Assembly (NCBI RefSeq): GCF_015500075.1
Contig: NZ_CP045496.1
Coordinates: forward strand, 1,178,001 to 1,242,000
DNA: 64,000 nucleotides
Direction: 5' to 3'
Origin: Mesorhizobium sp. INR15
GTDB lineage: Bacteria > Pseudomonadota > Alphaproteobacteria > Rhizobiales > Rhizobiaceae
Part shown: piece after piece, positions 34,121 to 43,175 of the stretch
Position numbering within the stretch: position 1 is the first letter of the stretch
Layout: every line of letters starts with the position of its first letter
Position numbers and translations under genes: made by a program
The notes under the pieces: generated by a model
Told to the model about the DNA's origin: nothing
Databases searched by the model: none
What the model saw: the letters and a program-made list of their open reading frames with translations, nothing else

Positions 34121-34182
34121 GACTTCCCCCACCAGATGATGTCTCTACCAAGCCTCGATGGAACGCCTGTTCGTTGATCGCG

Positions 34183-34839
34183 TCAAGCAAACCGCCAGAC
34201 CGTGGTGCGCTTGACCAGTGAATCTTCCAGGGCGCGCGTCACCGCCACTTCGTAGGAGGCAAGCGGCTGCAATCCTGCCCTGGGCAGGTACGAACGGCCG
34301 GGGTCACCGACAAAAATCCCGGCGCCGCGTGCCTTGAGTGTTGCGAACCATGGCATCAGGCGGTCGGCGAAGGATTGGTCATAGAAGACATCACCAGCGA
34401 GGACCACGTCCCAGCCATCATCCGTGCCGATCAGGTCCGCGCCGAGAAACGCGATCCCGACTGCATTGGCCTCGGCGTTGAGACGGATCGCGGTCTCGCA
34501 GAACGGGTCGATGTCGGCGGCGATCACCTCTGCGGCGCCTGCCTTGGCGGCAGCGATGGCGACAAGGCCGGAGCCGGACGCGAAGTCGAGCACGCGTTTT
34601 CCTCGCACCATCTCGGGATTGTCGATGACATAGCGGGCAAGGCCCTGGCCGCCGGCCCAGGCAAAGGCCCAGAAAGGCGGCGGCAGGCCGATCTCGACCA
34701 GCTCATCCTCCGTCCGCTGCCAAAGGTCATGCGCCTCGTCGGCGAGGCGCAGCAGAATTTCCGGAACATGCGGCGGCGCCATCAGCGCCGTGTTGTCGAG
34801 AATGAATTGCCTGGCGCTGTTTGGCGTCAGTGCTGTCAC
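34183..34839 (-). CDS. NNT1/EFM7-type class I methyltransferase (COG3897-like)
   Basis: 218 residues from a GTG at 34839. SAM-binding motif I is VLDFASGSGLVAIAAAKAGA, with ADIDPFCETAIRLNAEAN after it and the motif-IV-like VVLAGDVFYDQSF. The PPFWAFAWAGGQGLARYV segment near residues 55-72 is characteristic of the nicotinamide/protein-lysine N-methyltransferase-like group. Substrate unknown. Its GTG overlaps the stop of the EVE gene (GTGA), implying coupled translation as the last gene of the tsaD cluster. Confidence 0.82.
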   Translation of the reverse strand: MTALTPNSARQFILDNTALMAPPHVPEILLRLADEAHDLWQRTEDELVEIGLPPPFWAFAWAGGQGLARYVIDNPEMVRGKRVLDFASGSGLVAIAAAKAGAAEVIAADIDPFCETAIRLNAEANAVGIAFLGADLIGTDDGWDVVLAGDVFYDQSFADRLMPWFATLKARGAGIFVGDPGRSYLPRAGLQPLASYEVAVTRALEDSLVKRTTVWRFA

Positions 34840-35261
34840 GGAGCCGGCATCAAGCCGCCCATGCGGCAAACTTCCTTCCATTCGGCCGGGGTGACCGGCT
34901 GCACGGAAAGCCGGCCAAGCCGGACAAGTGCCATCTCGGCGAGCTTGGGGTTGGCCTTGACCTGTTCCAGCGTCGGCGGGTTCGGCACATCCTTGAAGGC
35001 GCGGATATCGACGCACTCCCAGCGTGGATCGTCCGAGGTGGTGTCAGGGTGAGCCAGCGCGCAGACCTCGGCGATGCCAACCACGTTCAGCCCCTCATTG
35101 GAGTGGTAGAAGAAACCGAGATCGCCAACCTGCATCGCCTTCATGTTGTTGCGCGCCGCATAGTTGCGCACACCATCCCACTGCGTGCCGGCCTTGCCCT
35201 TCTCCTTCAGCATGTCGAAGGAGAACTTGAACGGCTCCGATTTGAACAGCCAGTAATTCAT
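34836..35261 (-). CDS. EVE domain protein (PUA-like)
   Basis: 141 residues: MNYWLFKSEPFKFSFDMLKE, TQWDGVRNYAARNNMKAMQV, GDLGFFYHSNEGLNVVGIAE and ALVRLGRLSVQPVTPAEW are the successive EVE blocks. EVE domains (PUA-like fold) recognise modified bases in RNA or DNA; in rhizobia this protein is a lone housekeeping-type version. The ATG at 35261 is used because family homology begins there. Confidence 0.9.
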   Translation of the reverse strand: MNYWLFKSEPFKFSFDMLKEKGKAGTQWDGVRNYAARNNMKAMQVGDLGFFYHSNEGLNVVGIAEVCALAHPDTTSDDPRWECVDIRAFKDVPNPPTLEQVKANPKLAEMALVRLGRLSVQPVTPAEWKEVCRMGGLMPAP

Positions 35262-35295
35262 CTGTGCGATCGCCTCTGCTTCGATCCGTTGTCTA

Positions 35296-35592
35296 TCACG
35301 CGGTGGCGGGTTTGTTGAAGGTCCAGTTCCATGGCCGGATCTCGACGCTCTCGAACAGGCCGGCCTTGGCGTAGGGGTCGGCGGCGGACAGGGCCTGTGC
35401 GCCTGCCATATCAGGGGCTTCCACCACAACGAGGCTGCCGTTCGGCTTGCCGTCGGCGTCGAGGAACGGGCCGGCAAAGGCCAGTTTCTTGTCGGCATTC
35501 AACCCTTCAAGAAAGGCAACATGTTCGGGACGCGTGTCGAGACGCACCTGCAGGTTTCCGGGCTTGTCCTTGCAAATCAACGCAAACAGCAT
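35296..35592 (-). CDS. YciI family protein
   Basis: 98 residues: MLFALICKDKPGNLQVRLDT, RPEHVAFLEGLNADKKLAFA, GPFLDADGKPNGSLVVVEA and DPYAKAGLFESVEIRPWNW. This is the canonical YciI type (about 95-100 residues), clearly different from the DGPF-type protein at 17518. The His of RPEHVAFL is the usual active-site candidate. Function is unsettled. It lies between gpsA and the EVE gene in the same operon. Confidence 0.9.
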   Translation of the reverse strand: MLFALICKDKPGNLQVRLDTRPEHVAFLEGLNADKKLAFAGPFLDADGKPNGSLVVVEAPDMAGAQALSAADPYAKAGLFESVEIRPWNWTFNKPATA

Positions 35593-35615
35593 CTTTCACT
35601 CCTTGTCTGAATTCT

Positions 35616-36614
35616 TCAGGCGTCGGTTTCGGTCTTCAGGGGCCGGGTCATCAACGCGGTCACAGCCTGACGGATGCTGATGGTGCCGTCCAGTATGGCG
35701 GCCACCGCCGCGATGATCGGTGCATCGATCTGGCGCTCAGTGGCGATGCGGGCAGCGATCGCCGCCGTTGGCACGCCTTCGGCCAGCGGCAGGCCGGCCA
35801 GCGGCTTGCCTTGCCCGAGCGCTAGCCCATAGGCGAAATTGCGCGACTGGGCGGATGAGCAAGTCAGCAAGAGGTCGCCGAGACCGGAAAGCCCCATCAG
35901 TGTTTCCGGTCTTGCACCGAAGGCGGCACCGATACGGCGCAGTTCGACGAAGCCGCGCGTCACCATTGCCGCCTGGGCGCTGGCGCCGAGCCCGGCGCCG
36001 GTAACCGCACCGGCCGCTATGGCGAAGACGTTTTTCAAGGCACCACCGATTTCGACGCCGGTGAGGTCGTCGCTTGAATAGCAGCGCAGGTTCTGGGCCG
36101 AGAAACGGGCCGCGAGATTAGCGGCCAGCGCTTCGTCGCGGGCGGCGACCACCACCGCTGTCGGCAGGCCCCTGGCGACATCGGTGGCGAAACTCGGACC
36201 GGACAGCGCGGCGACCGGATTCTCGGGCAAGATGTCCTCGACAATGGCCGACAACAGCGCGCCGGTCTCGCGCTCGATGCCCTTGGCGCAGAGAACGAGC
36301 GGGACGCCTTTGGGCATATGGGTTTTCGCACCGGCCAGCATCGCGCGCAGCGACTGCGCCGGCGTCACCGCCAGCACGCAATCCGCGCCCTTGAGCGCCG
36401 CGCCGATGTCTGATCTCGCCGCGATGCCGGGCTCGATGGCGATGCCCGGGAGGTAGCGCGGATTCTCACCGCGCCGGACCGATGCGACGGTGTCCGCGTC
36501 ACGCGCCCACAGCGTCACTGCGTGGCCGGCGCGCAGCATGGCCAGCGCCAGCGCCGTGCCCCAGGCGCCACCGCCGAGCACCGTGACGTGCCAGTTGCTT
36601 TTGCCGCCGCTCAC
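35616..36614 (-). CDS. gpsA: Glycerol-3-phosphate dehydrogenase (NAD(P)+)
   Basis: 332 residues from a GTG at 36614. NAD(P)-binding VTVLGGGAWGTALALAML begins at residue 9, and the catalytic Lys is in GGALKNVFAIAAGAV. NPRYLPGIAIEPG and the ending region SGLGDLLLTCSSAQSRNFAYG are family marks. It makes sn-glycerol-3-phosphate for phospholipids. Its GTG overlaps the tsaD stop (GTGA), so the two are translationally coupled. The gene order tsaD-gpsA-yciI-EVE is common in Rhizobiales. Confidence 0.96.
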   Translation of the reverse strand: MSGGKSNWHVTVLGGGAWGTALALAMLRAGHAVTLWARDADTVASVRRGENPRYLPGIAIEPGIAARSDIGAALKGADCVLAVTPAQSLRAMLAGAKTHMPKGVPLVLCAKGIERETGALLSAIVEDILPENPVAALSGPSFATDVARGLPTAVVVAARDEALAANLAARFSAQNLRCYSSDDLTGVEIGGALKNVFAIAAGAVTGAGLGASAQAAMVTRGFVELRRIGAAFGARPETLMGLSGLGDLLLTCSSAQSRNFAYGLALGQGKPLAGLPLAEGVPTAAIAARIATERQIDAPIIAAVAAILDGTISIRQAVTALMTRPLKTETDA

Positions 36615-37699
36615 GCCTTGGCTCCGCGGCGGCCCGAGCCAACCATCGGCGCCGAGATACTGTCCAGCGGCCAGCGTGAACGCGGCACGAAATCGAAGCC
36701 GTTTTCTTCCGCCATACCAGCCCTTAGCCGTTCGATGCCGGCCCAGGCGATCATCGCCGCATTGTCGGTGCAAAGCTTCAGTGGCGGCGCGACAAAGGTG
36801 AACCCCGCTTCGTCGCACTGCGCCTGCAACGTCGCCTTGATCGTGTGGTTGGCGGCAACCCCGCCAGCAACGACCAGCGCCGGATTCTTGGTCTCCGGGA
36901 AGGTCTGGCGAAAACGGCTCAGCGCGCGGGCCACGCGGTCGCCCAGCGCATCGGCCACCGCCACCTGGAAGGAGGCGCAGATGTCGGCGACGTCCTGATC
37001 GCTCAGCGGGGCGATAGCCGTTGCTGCCTGGCGCACCGCGGTCTTGAGACCGGAGAAGGAAAAATCGGGCTGCGCAGAGCCCTTCATCGGGCGCGGGAAG
37101 GAAAAGCGGGAGGCATTGCCCGATACCGCCGCCTTCTCGACATTGGGGCCGCCGGGGTAGGACAGGCCGAGCATCTTGGCCGTCTTGTCGAAGGCTTCGC
37201 CCAGTGCGTCGTCGATGGTCGTCGCCCAACGCTGATAGTCGCCGACACCGCGCACGGCGACGATCTGCGTATGGCCGCCGGAGACCAGCAGCAGCAGATA
37301 GGGAAAATCGAGCCCGTCGGTCAGCCGCGCGGTCAAGGCATGGCCTTCGAGGTGGTTGATGGCGATCAGCGGCTTGCTGGCGGCAGCGGCGATCGCCTTG
37401 GCCGTCATCAGGCCGACGATCAGGCCACCGACAAGGCCGGGACCGGCGGTGGCGGCGATCGCGTCGATATCGGCAAGATCGAAGCCCGCATCGGCAAGTG
37501 CGGCCTCGACGATGCCGTCCAGCGCCTCGACATGGGCGCGTGCGGCGATCTCGGGCACGACGCCGCCGAAAGCGGCATGTTCCTCGATCTGGCTGAGCAC
37601 GATGTTGGAGAGGATTTTCGGCGCGGCATCACCATCGAGCGTCACCACAGAGGCGGCGGTCTCGTCGCAACTGGTCTCAATGCCCAAAACCCGGATCAA
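36611..37699 (-). CDS. tsaD: tRNA N6-adenosine threonylcarbamoyltransferase TsaD
   Basis: 362 residues. VLGIETSCDETAASVV at the start, the metal-binding His pair in NHLEGHALTARL, LLVSGGHTQIVAVRGVGDYQ, DDALGEAFDKTAKMLGL and YPGGPNVEKAA are all present. TsaD with TsaB/TsaE attaches the threonylcarbamoyl group in t6A37 of ANN-decoding tRNAs. The start is a TTG (37699) with AGGGA about 10 bases upstream; no ATG is available in frame. It is divergent from hemC. Confidence 0.96.
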   Translation of the reverse strand: MIRVLGIETSCDETAASVVTLDGDAAPKILSNIVLSQIEEHAAFGGVVPEIAARAHVEALDGIVEAALADAGFDLADIDAIAATAGPGLVGGLIVGLMTAKAIAAAASKPLIAINHLEGHALTARLTDGLDFPYLLLLVSGGHTQIVAVRGVGDYQRWATTIDDALGEAFDKTAKMLGLSYPGGPNVEKAAVSGNASRFSFPRPMKGSAQPDFSFSGLKTAVRQAATAIAPLSDQDVADICASFQVAVADALGDRVARALSRFRQTFPETKNPALVVAGGVAANHTIKATLQAQCDEAGFTFVAPPLKLCTDNAAMIAWAGIERLRAGMAEENGFDFVPRSRWPLDSISAPMVGSGRRGAKA

Positions 37700-37797
37700 T
37701 TCGTCGCTATCCCTAGAGATTGTATGTCAGGGCGTTCCTCGTTAGGAGAGTGCCCGGAAACGCAAAGCCAGCCGGGGGTTATCACGGACCGCGCGCC

Positions 37798-38724
37798 ATG
37801 CAAACAATCTTGAGAATCGGAACACGCGGCAGCCCGCTGGCGCTGGCACAGGCCCATGAGACGCAAGCGCGGCTGATGGCCGCGCATGGCATGCCCGAAC
37901 AGGCGTTCGAAGTCGTCGCAATCTCGACCAGCGGTGATCGCATCCAGGACCGGCCGCTGTCGGAGGCTGGCGGCAAGGGGCTGTTCACCAAGGAGATCGA
38001 GGAAGCGCTGCTTGAGCGCCGCATCGACATTGCCGTGCATTCGTCCAAAGACATGCCGACAGTGCTCCCCGATGGCCTGGAACTCTCCGCCTTCCTGCCG
38101 CGCGAGGATGCGCGCGATGCATTTATCGGCAAGGTCGCGAAAGCCATAGCCGACCTGCCGCGTGGCGCGAAGGTCGGCTCGTCGTCGCTGCGGCGGCAGG
38201 CGTTGATCCGCCGGATGCGGCCGGATCTGGATGTCGTGATGTTCCGCGGCAACGTGCAGACGCGCCTGCGCAAGCTGGACGAAGGCATCGCCGCCGGCAC
38301 GATCCTGGCCTATGCCGGGCTCAAGCGCTTGGGTCTCGAACATGTCGTCACCGACCTGATGCCGCTCGATGGTTTTCCGCCGGCGCCCGGGCAAGGCGCG
38401 ATCGGTATCGAAAGCCGCATCGGCGACCGCGATGTCGAGAAGATGCTGGCGGCAATCCACGATGTGCCGACCGGGCAGGCGCTGGCTTGCGAGCGCGCCT
38501 TCCTGGCTGCACTCGACGGCTCCTGCCGCACGCCGATCGCTGGTCATGCGGTGATCGCCAACGGCATCGTGTCTTTCGACGGCCTGATCATCTCGCCGGA
38601 TGGCACGCAGTCGCATACGGTCAAGATGCAAGGCCCGGCGCAAGAGGCGGCCCGCATCGGCAACGAAGCCGCCCGGACCGTTCGGGCTGAAGCCGGCGAA
38701 ACATTCTTCGACGGCTGGCTCTAA
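37798..38724 (+). CDS. hemC: Porphobilinogen deaminase (hydroxymethylbilane synthase)
   Basis: 308 residues from the ATG at 37798. RIGTRGSPLALAQAHETQAR, GLFTKEIEEALLERRIDIAV, HSSKDMPTVLP, GSSSLRRQALIRRMRPDL and the dipyrromethane-cofactor Cys in LDGSCRTPIAGHA are all visible. It polymerises four porphobilinogen units for tetrapyrroles. hemD follows after one base. Confidence 0.96.
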   Translation: MQTILRIGTRGSPLALAQAHETQARLMAAHGMPEQAFEVVAISTSGDRIQDRPLSEAGGKGLFTKEIEEALLERRIDIAVHSSKDMPTVLPDGLELSAFLPREDARDAFIGKVAKAIADLPRGAKVGSSSLRRQALIRRMRPDLDVVMFRGNVQTRLRKLDEGIAAGTILAYAGLKRLGLEHVVTDLMPLDGFPPAPGQGAIGIESRIGDRDVEKMLAAIHDVPTGQALACERAFLAALDGSCRTPIAGHAVIANGIVSFDGLIISPDGTQSHTVKMQGPAQEAARIGNEAARTVRAEAGETFFDGWL

Positions 38725-38725
38725 A

Positions 38726-39436
38726 ATGCTCCGCGTTCTGGTGACGAGACCGGAACCCGGCGCCTCCCGCACCGCGCGACTGCTGCAGGAACAAGGCTTT
38801 CAGCCGGTTCTGCTGCCGCTGACCGAGACGGTCGCGTTGCCGGCCGATCCACCCGCCAAGAACGCCGTCGCGGTCGCTATCACCAGCGCTAATGCCGTAC
38901 GCCATGCCCCGAGAGAAATCGTCGCGGCACTTGCCGGACTGCCCTGTCACGCGGTCGGCAAAAAGACTGCGGAAGCCGCGCGCAAGGCGGGCTTTCTGTC
39001 AGTCAGTGAAGGTTCGGGGAATGCCGAAGCCCTTGCCTATAGTCTTGCTCGGGAATTCTCGCGCGAGGCGATCGCTTATCTGTGCGGGCGTGTGCGGTTT
39101 CCGGCGTTCGAGCAAGGGTTGAAAGCGGCAGGCGTTGAGGTACATGCCATCGAGACATATGACACGCTTGCCGTGAGCTATTCGGACGAGGCGATCCTTG
39201 CTCATCTGTCCGGCCAGCCCGCCGATGCGGTGCTGCTTTATTCGGCCAAGGCGGCGGCCGCATTGCAGGCCCTCGCCAAGCGGCCTGCCCTGGCCAAGCT
39301 CTTTGAAAAAACACAGTTTTTCGCGCTTTCCGAGCGTATTGCCGGCGCTCTTGACGAGGCTGCCGGCAAGGAAATCCGCATCGCGGCGGAGCCTGATGAA
39401 GAGGCTTTGCTGGCGCTTTTGCGTGACTGGCGCTGA
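38726..39436 (+). CDS. hemD: Uroporphyrinogen-III synthase
   Basis: 236 residues. The family is poorly conserved; visible parts are the opening VLVTRPEPGASRTARLLQ, AITSANAVRH, CHAVGKKTAEAARKAGF, AIAYLCGRVRFP, and VLLYSAKAAAALQAL. The position directly after hemC (one base between) supports the call. It cyclises hydroxymethylbilane with inversion of ring D. Confidence 0.9.
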   Translation: MLRVLVTRPEPGASRTARLLQEQGFQPVLLPLTETVALPADPPAKNAVAVAITSANAVRHAPREIVAALAGLPCHAVGKKTAEAARKAGFLSVSEGSGNAEALAYSLAREFSREAIAYLCGRVRFPAFEQGLKAAGVEVHAIETYDTLAVSYSDEAILAHLSGQPADAVLLYSAKAAAALQALAKRPALAKLFEKTQFFALSERIAGALDEAAGKEIRIAAEPDEEALLALLRDWR

Positions 39437-39545
39437 GCCGCGTCATCACACCGCCCCTTTTCACCGCTTGGTGATGTGCTAGACCCTTTCTGAACCATCA
39501 TGCGCCTCCAGGCGTTGAGACGAAGCGAATTTGCGGAGCCCAGGC

Positions 39546-41021
39546 ATGGTCAAGACGCCGAAGATGCGACACTCGAAAAACCGCCGCGAACCGGTGACCA
39601 TCGATCTTGAGCCCGGCGCGGTTTCGCGCATCGTCGATGACGAGGCTGTCAAGACACAGGCCGAAGGTGGCAAGATGGAAGACGCGGCAGCCGCGTCGCA
39701 GCCCGAGACGCCCGACGAGCCGGTGCATGCCGACCAGACCGACCTCGAGCCCTGGGAGCACAGCGATGCCCCGAAAGCCGAATCGGAACAGCCGGCCGAG
39801 GCTTCGAAGAGCGCCAGCGAACCGGAAGCCAGCTATCCCGGCGTCTCGGACGCTCCGGCAAGCGCGGCGAAGACCTTCGACTACAGTTTCGAGGATGCGG
39901 CGGCAAAGCGCGCGCAACCTGATGACAGCAAAGCAAAAACCGAGACACGGGCTGAAAGAATGGCACCGACACCTCCTGCCGCGAAGCGTGGCGGCATCAA
40001 TGGCATCGCCGCTGGCATCATCGGTGGCGTCATCGCCCTGGTGGGCGCCGGTGGGCTGCAATTCGCCGGCCTGCTCGGCGCGCCGGGGTCCGGCGCTGCT
40101 TCGCTCGAGGGGGTCAACGGCCAGATTGCCGCTCTGAAGGGCGAAATCGCATCGCTTAGGGAAGCCGGTGGCAATTCGGATACGGCCGGCCAGGTGGCTG
40201 GACTGTCCTCGGCGCTGGATCAGGTCAAGACCGATGTGGCGGCGTTGAAATCGGCGGTTCAGCAAGGTGGCGCCGGCGACAGTGCTGGCCTTGCCGCCCT
40301 GGGCGACAAGGTCAAGCAGATCGAAAGCGCGGTCGCGGCCCTTGGCCAGGCGAGCAATACGGCGCCGGTCGATCTCGGTCCACTCAACGAGAAGCTGGCC
40401 GGTCTTGATGCGCTGGTGAAATCGGCCGGCGAGGCGGCAACAAAACAGGACGGCCGGCTGGCAACGCTGGAGCAATCGGTGTCGCAGCTTTCCGGCAAGG
40501 TCGAGGCGCAGGCTTCGCAGCCGAAGATCGCGCTCGCCATCGCTGCCTCTGCACTGAAAGCAGCACTGGACCGTGGCGCGCCGTTCGCGGCCGAGCTCGA
40601 AACCTTCGCCGCGATTTCACCCGAGGCGCCGCAACTGGCGTCGCTGCGCGCCTATGCCGAAAAGGGCGTCGAAACCAGGGTCGAGATAGCGACCCAGGTC
40701 GATGCCGCCGCCAGTGCGATGATTGCCGCCGCGACGCCTGTCGATGCCAATGCCGGCTTCCTGCAGAATCTTCTGTCGAGCGCCGAATCGCTGGTCAAGG
40801 TCCGGCCGATCGGCGCCGTCCAGGGACCGGGCGCGCCGGAAACGGTGGCGCGCATGGAAGTGGCGGTCAATCAAGGCGATTATGCCAAGGCGCTCAGCGA
40901 ATATGACACGCTGCCCGAAGCAGCAAAGGCGGCGGGTGCGGACTTTGCCGGCAAACTCAAGGCGCGCTCCGAAGTCGAAACGCTGATCGACGCGTTGATT
41001 GCCGGCGCGATGAAGGCATGA
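39546..41021 (+). CDS. Mitofilin-like (COG4223) inner-membrane protein
   Basis: 491 residues. A Pro/Ala/Glu-rich cytoplasmic N-terminal region (1-155) precedes one membrane helix (GIAAGIIGGVIALVGAGGLQ) and a long periplasmic alpha-helical, coiled-coil-like region (VNGQIAALKGEIASLREAGG, LDQVKTDVAALKSAVQQG). The C-terminal part (VRPIGAVQGPGAPETVARME) is the mitofilin-type domain. In alphaproteobacteria this Mic60 relative sits between hemD and hemY, as here, and in some species shapes intracytoplasmic membranes. The start is 39546; an earlier ATG is at 39531. Confidence 0.85.
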   Translation: MVKTPKMRHSKNRREPVTIDLEPGAVSRIVDDEAVKTQAEGGKMEDAAAASQPETPDEPVHADQTDLEPWEHSDAPKAESEQPAEASKSASEPEASYPGVSDAPASAAKTFDYSFEDAAAKRAQPDDSKAKTETRAERMAPTPPAAKRGGINGIAAGIIGGVIALVGAGGLQFAGLLGAPGSGAASLEGVNGQIAALKGEIASLREAGGNSDTAGQVAGLSSALDQVKTDVAALKSAVQQGGAGDSAGLAALGDKVKQIESAVAALGQASNTAPVDLGPLNEKLAGLDALVKSAGEAATKQDGRLATLEQSVSQLSGKVEAQASQPKIALAIAASALKAALDRGAPFAAELETFAAISPEAPQLASLRAYAEKGVETRVEIATQVDAAASAMIAAATPVDANAGFLQNLLSSAESLVKVRPIGAVQGPGAPETVARMEVAVNQGDYAKALSEYDTLPEAAKAAGADFAGKLKARSEVETLIDALIAGAMKA

Positions 41022-41031
41022 GGACAAGACA

Positions 41032-42645
41032 ATGATCCGCATCCTTGCCTTCCTCATCGTCGTCTTCGCTCTTGGCCTGGGCTTTGCCTGGCTGGCCGAC
41101 CGGCCGGGCGACATGGTCGTCACCTTCAGCGGCTACCAGTATCAGGTCAGCCTGATGGTGGCGGCGGTGGCTGTCGTCGCCGTTGTCGCGGCGGTGATGA
41201 TCTTCTGGTGGCTGCTCAAGTCGCTGTGGAACAGTCCCTATACGATTTCGCGCTATTTCCGCGTGCGCCGCCGTGACCGTGGCTACCAGGCGCTGTCGAC
41301 GGGCATGATCGCCGCCGGTGCCGGCGATGGCGCGCTGGCGCGCAAGAAGACCAAGGAAGCGGCAAAGCTCATCCGTTCCGACCAGGAGCCCCTGATCCAT
41401 CTGCTCGAAGCGCAGGCCTCGCTGCTCGAGGGTGATCACGAGGGTGCTCGGCAGAAATTCGAGGCCATGCTCGACGATCCCGAAATGCGGTTGCTCGGCC
41501 TGCGCGGACTTTATCTCGAAGCCGAACGGCTCGGCGACCGCAACGCGGCCAGGCACTATGCCGGCCGCGCGGCGGCGGTGGCGCCGCAACTGGCCTGGGC
41601 CGCCGAATCGACGCTGGAAGAGCTCACCGCGCGCGGTGACTGGGATGGTGCGCTGAAACTGGTCGAGGCGCAGAAATCGACACGCCAGATCGAGCGCGAT
41701 GCCGCCAACCGCCGCCGCGCCGTGCTGCTCACCGCCAAGGCGCAGGCGCTGCTCGACAGCGATCCCAATGGAGCGAAGGCCGCTGCCGTCGAAGCCAACA
41801 GGCTGTGTCCCGATTTTGCCCCGGCCGCGGTCGCCGCGGCGACGACGCTGTTCCGGCAGAACGACGTGCGCAAGGGGTCAAAGATCCTCGAGGCGGCCTG
41901 GAAGGCCGAACCGCATCCAGAGATCGCCGATCTCTATACGCATGCCCGGCCGGGCGACGCGGTACTCGACCGGTTGAACCGGGCGAAGAAGCTGCAGGAG
42001 ATGAAGAAGAACCACGCCGAATCGTCGATGACGGTGGCGCGCGCGGCTCTCGATGCGCAGGACTACAAGACGGCCCGTAGCGAAGCGGAAGCCGCGATCC
42101 GGATGGACCGCCGCGAAGGCGCCTATCTGTTGCTGGCCGATATCGAGGAGGCCGAGACCGGCGACCAGGGCAAGGTGCGGCAGCTGCTGTCTAAAGCCGT
42201 TCGGGCGCCGCGCGATCCGGCCTGGGTCGCCGACGGTGTCATTTCCGAGCGCTGGGCACCGGTGTCGCCGGTCACAGGCAAGCTCGACGCCTTCGAATGG
42301 CGCGCGCCGATGGAGCGCCTTGACCATCTGATCGACAGCCATGACGATGCGGCCACCCCGGTGCCAGCCATCGAGGCTCCGGCGAAGCCTGTCAGGGAAA
42401 AGCCGATCGAGGTGATCGATCACGCAGTTGCTTCGACGGATAAGGTTACATCCGCTGGAAAGCATCCAGCAGCGGATGAACCCGAGGATCACGTCACGCC
42501 GGTCACCGCCGCCGCTTTCGCCGCCGTGCCGACCGACGCCGAAGCTGTCGACCCGGCGGAAGAGCTGGCGCGGCTGCCCGATGATCCGGGTGTCGATCCC
42601 GACGACGAGGCGGAGAAGTCGCCGCGCCGGTTCCGCTTGTTTTGA
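41032..42645 (+). CDS. hemY: HemY-family membrane protein with TPR-like repeats
   Basis: 537 residues. Two N-terminal helices (RILAFLIVVFALGLGFAWLA and VSLMVAAVAVVAVVAAVMIF) are followed by a soluble helical-repeat region (ARKKTKEAAKLIRSDQEPLI, AERLGDRNAARHYAGRAAAV), typical of HemY in the HemX-HemY pair, a tetratricopeptide-like protein of unproven role in heme metabolism. It is not the oxygen-dependent protoporphyrinogen oxidase also called HemY in Gram-positives. An acidic, low-complexity tail follows (roughly 460-537). It starts 10 bp after the mitofilin stop. Confidence 0.9.
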   Translation: MIRILAFLIVVFALGLGFAWLADRPGDMVVTFSGYQYQVSLMVAAVAVVAVVAAVMIFWWLLKSLWNSPYTISRYFRVRRRDRGYQALSTGMIAAGAGDGALARKKTKEAAKLIRSDQEPLIHLLEAQASLLEGDHEGARQKFEAMLDDPEMRLLGLRGLYLEAERLGDRNAARHYAGRAAAVAPQLAWAAESTLEELTARGDWDGALKLVEAQKSTRQIERDAANRRRAVLLTAKAQALLDSDPNGAKAAAVEANRLCPDFAPAAVAAATTLFRQNDVRKGSKILEAAWKAEPHPEIADLYTHARPGDAVLDRLNRAKKLQEMKKNHAESSMTVARAALDAQDYKTARSEAEAAIRMDRREGAYLLLADIEEAETGDQGKVRQLLSKAVRAPRDPAWVADGVISERWAPVSPVTGKLDAFEWRAPMERLDHLIDSHDDAATPVPAIEAPAKPVREKPIEVIDHAVASTDKVTSAGKHPAADEPEDHVTPVTAAAFAAVPTDAEAVDPAEELARLPDDPGVDPDDEAEKSPRRFRLF

Positions 42646-42681
42646 TTTGACCGAATCGGCCGGCTCAGTGGGAATGAATTG

Positions 42682-43161
42682 ATGTTCGAACGCGTTCTAT
42701 CATTTCTGAAGGACTTGCCGAATGGCGCCGGTGCCCGCCCCAGTGCGGATGATCCGCGCGTCGCCGCGTCGGCCCTTCTCTATCATGTGATGAACGCCGA
42801 TGGCGTGCGTCAGGACGTCGAGTGGGAGCGGTTCAAGGCGGTGCTGGCGCAAAGCTATTCGATCAGCGGTGAGGAACTCGAAGCGCTGGCCGCCGCCGGC
42901 GAGCGGGCCGACAATGAGGCGATCGACCTCTATGCCTTCACCAGTGTGCTGAAGCGCCATCTCGACGCCGACGCGCGCAAGGCCTTCATCGGCCTGATGT
43001 GGGAAATCGTTTATGCCGATGGCGAGCTGCACGAGTTGGAAGACAACACGGTGTGGCGCGTCGCTGAACTGATCGGCGTCGAGCGTCAGGATCGCGTCGA
43101 TGCACGCCGCAAGGCAGCGGCGCAGGCGCCTGGCGCGACCGGAACGTCAAGCGACGAATAG
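42682..43161 (+). CDS. TerB-family protein
   Basis: 159 residues: FLKDLPNGAGARPSADDPRV, AASALLYHVMNADGVRQDVE, FTSVLKRHLDADARKAFIGL and MWEIVYADGELHELEDNTVW, the helical TerB pattern with two acidic (D-G-x) sites. TerB-like proteins are linked to tellurite resistance or membrane-associated stress, but lone copies have unknown roles. It follows hemY by 36 bp and is probably in the same operon. The ATG at 42682 is used rather than a TTG one codon earlier. Confidence 0.85.
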   Translation: MFERVLSFLKDLPNGAGARPSADDPRVAASALLYHVMNADGVRQDVEWERFKAVLAQSYSISGEELEALAAAGERADNEAIDLYAFTSVLKRHLDADARKAFIGLMWEIVYADGELHELEDNTVWRVAELIGVERQDRVDARRKAAAQAPGATGTSSDE

Positions 43162-43175
43162 GATCTCGCCTGCCC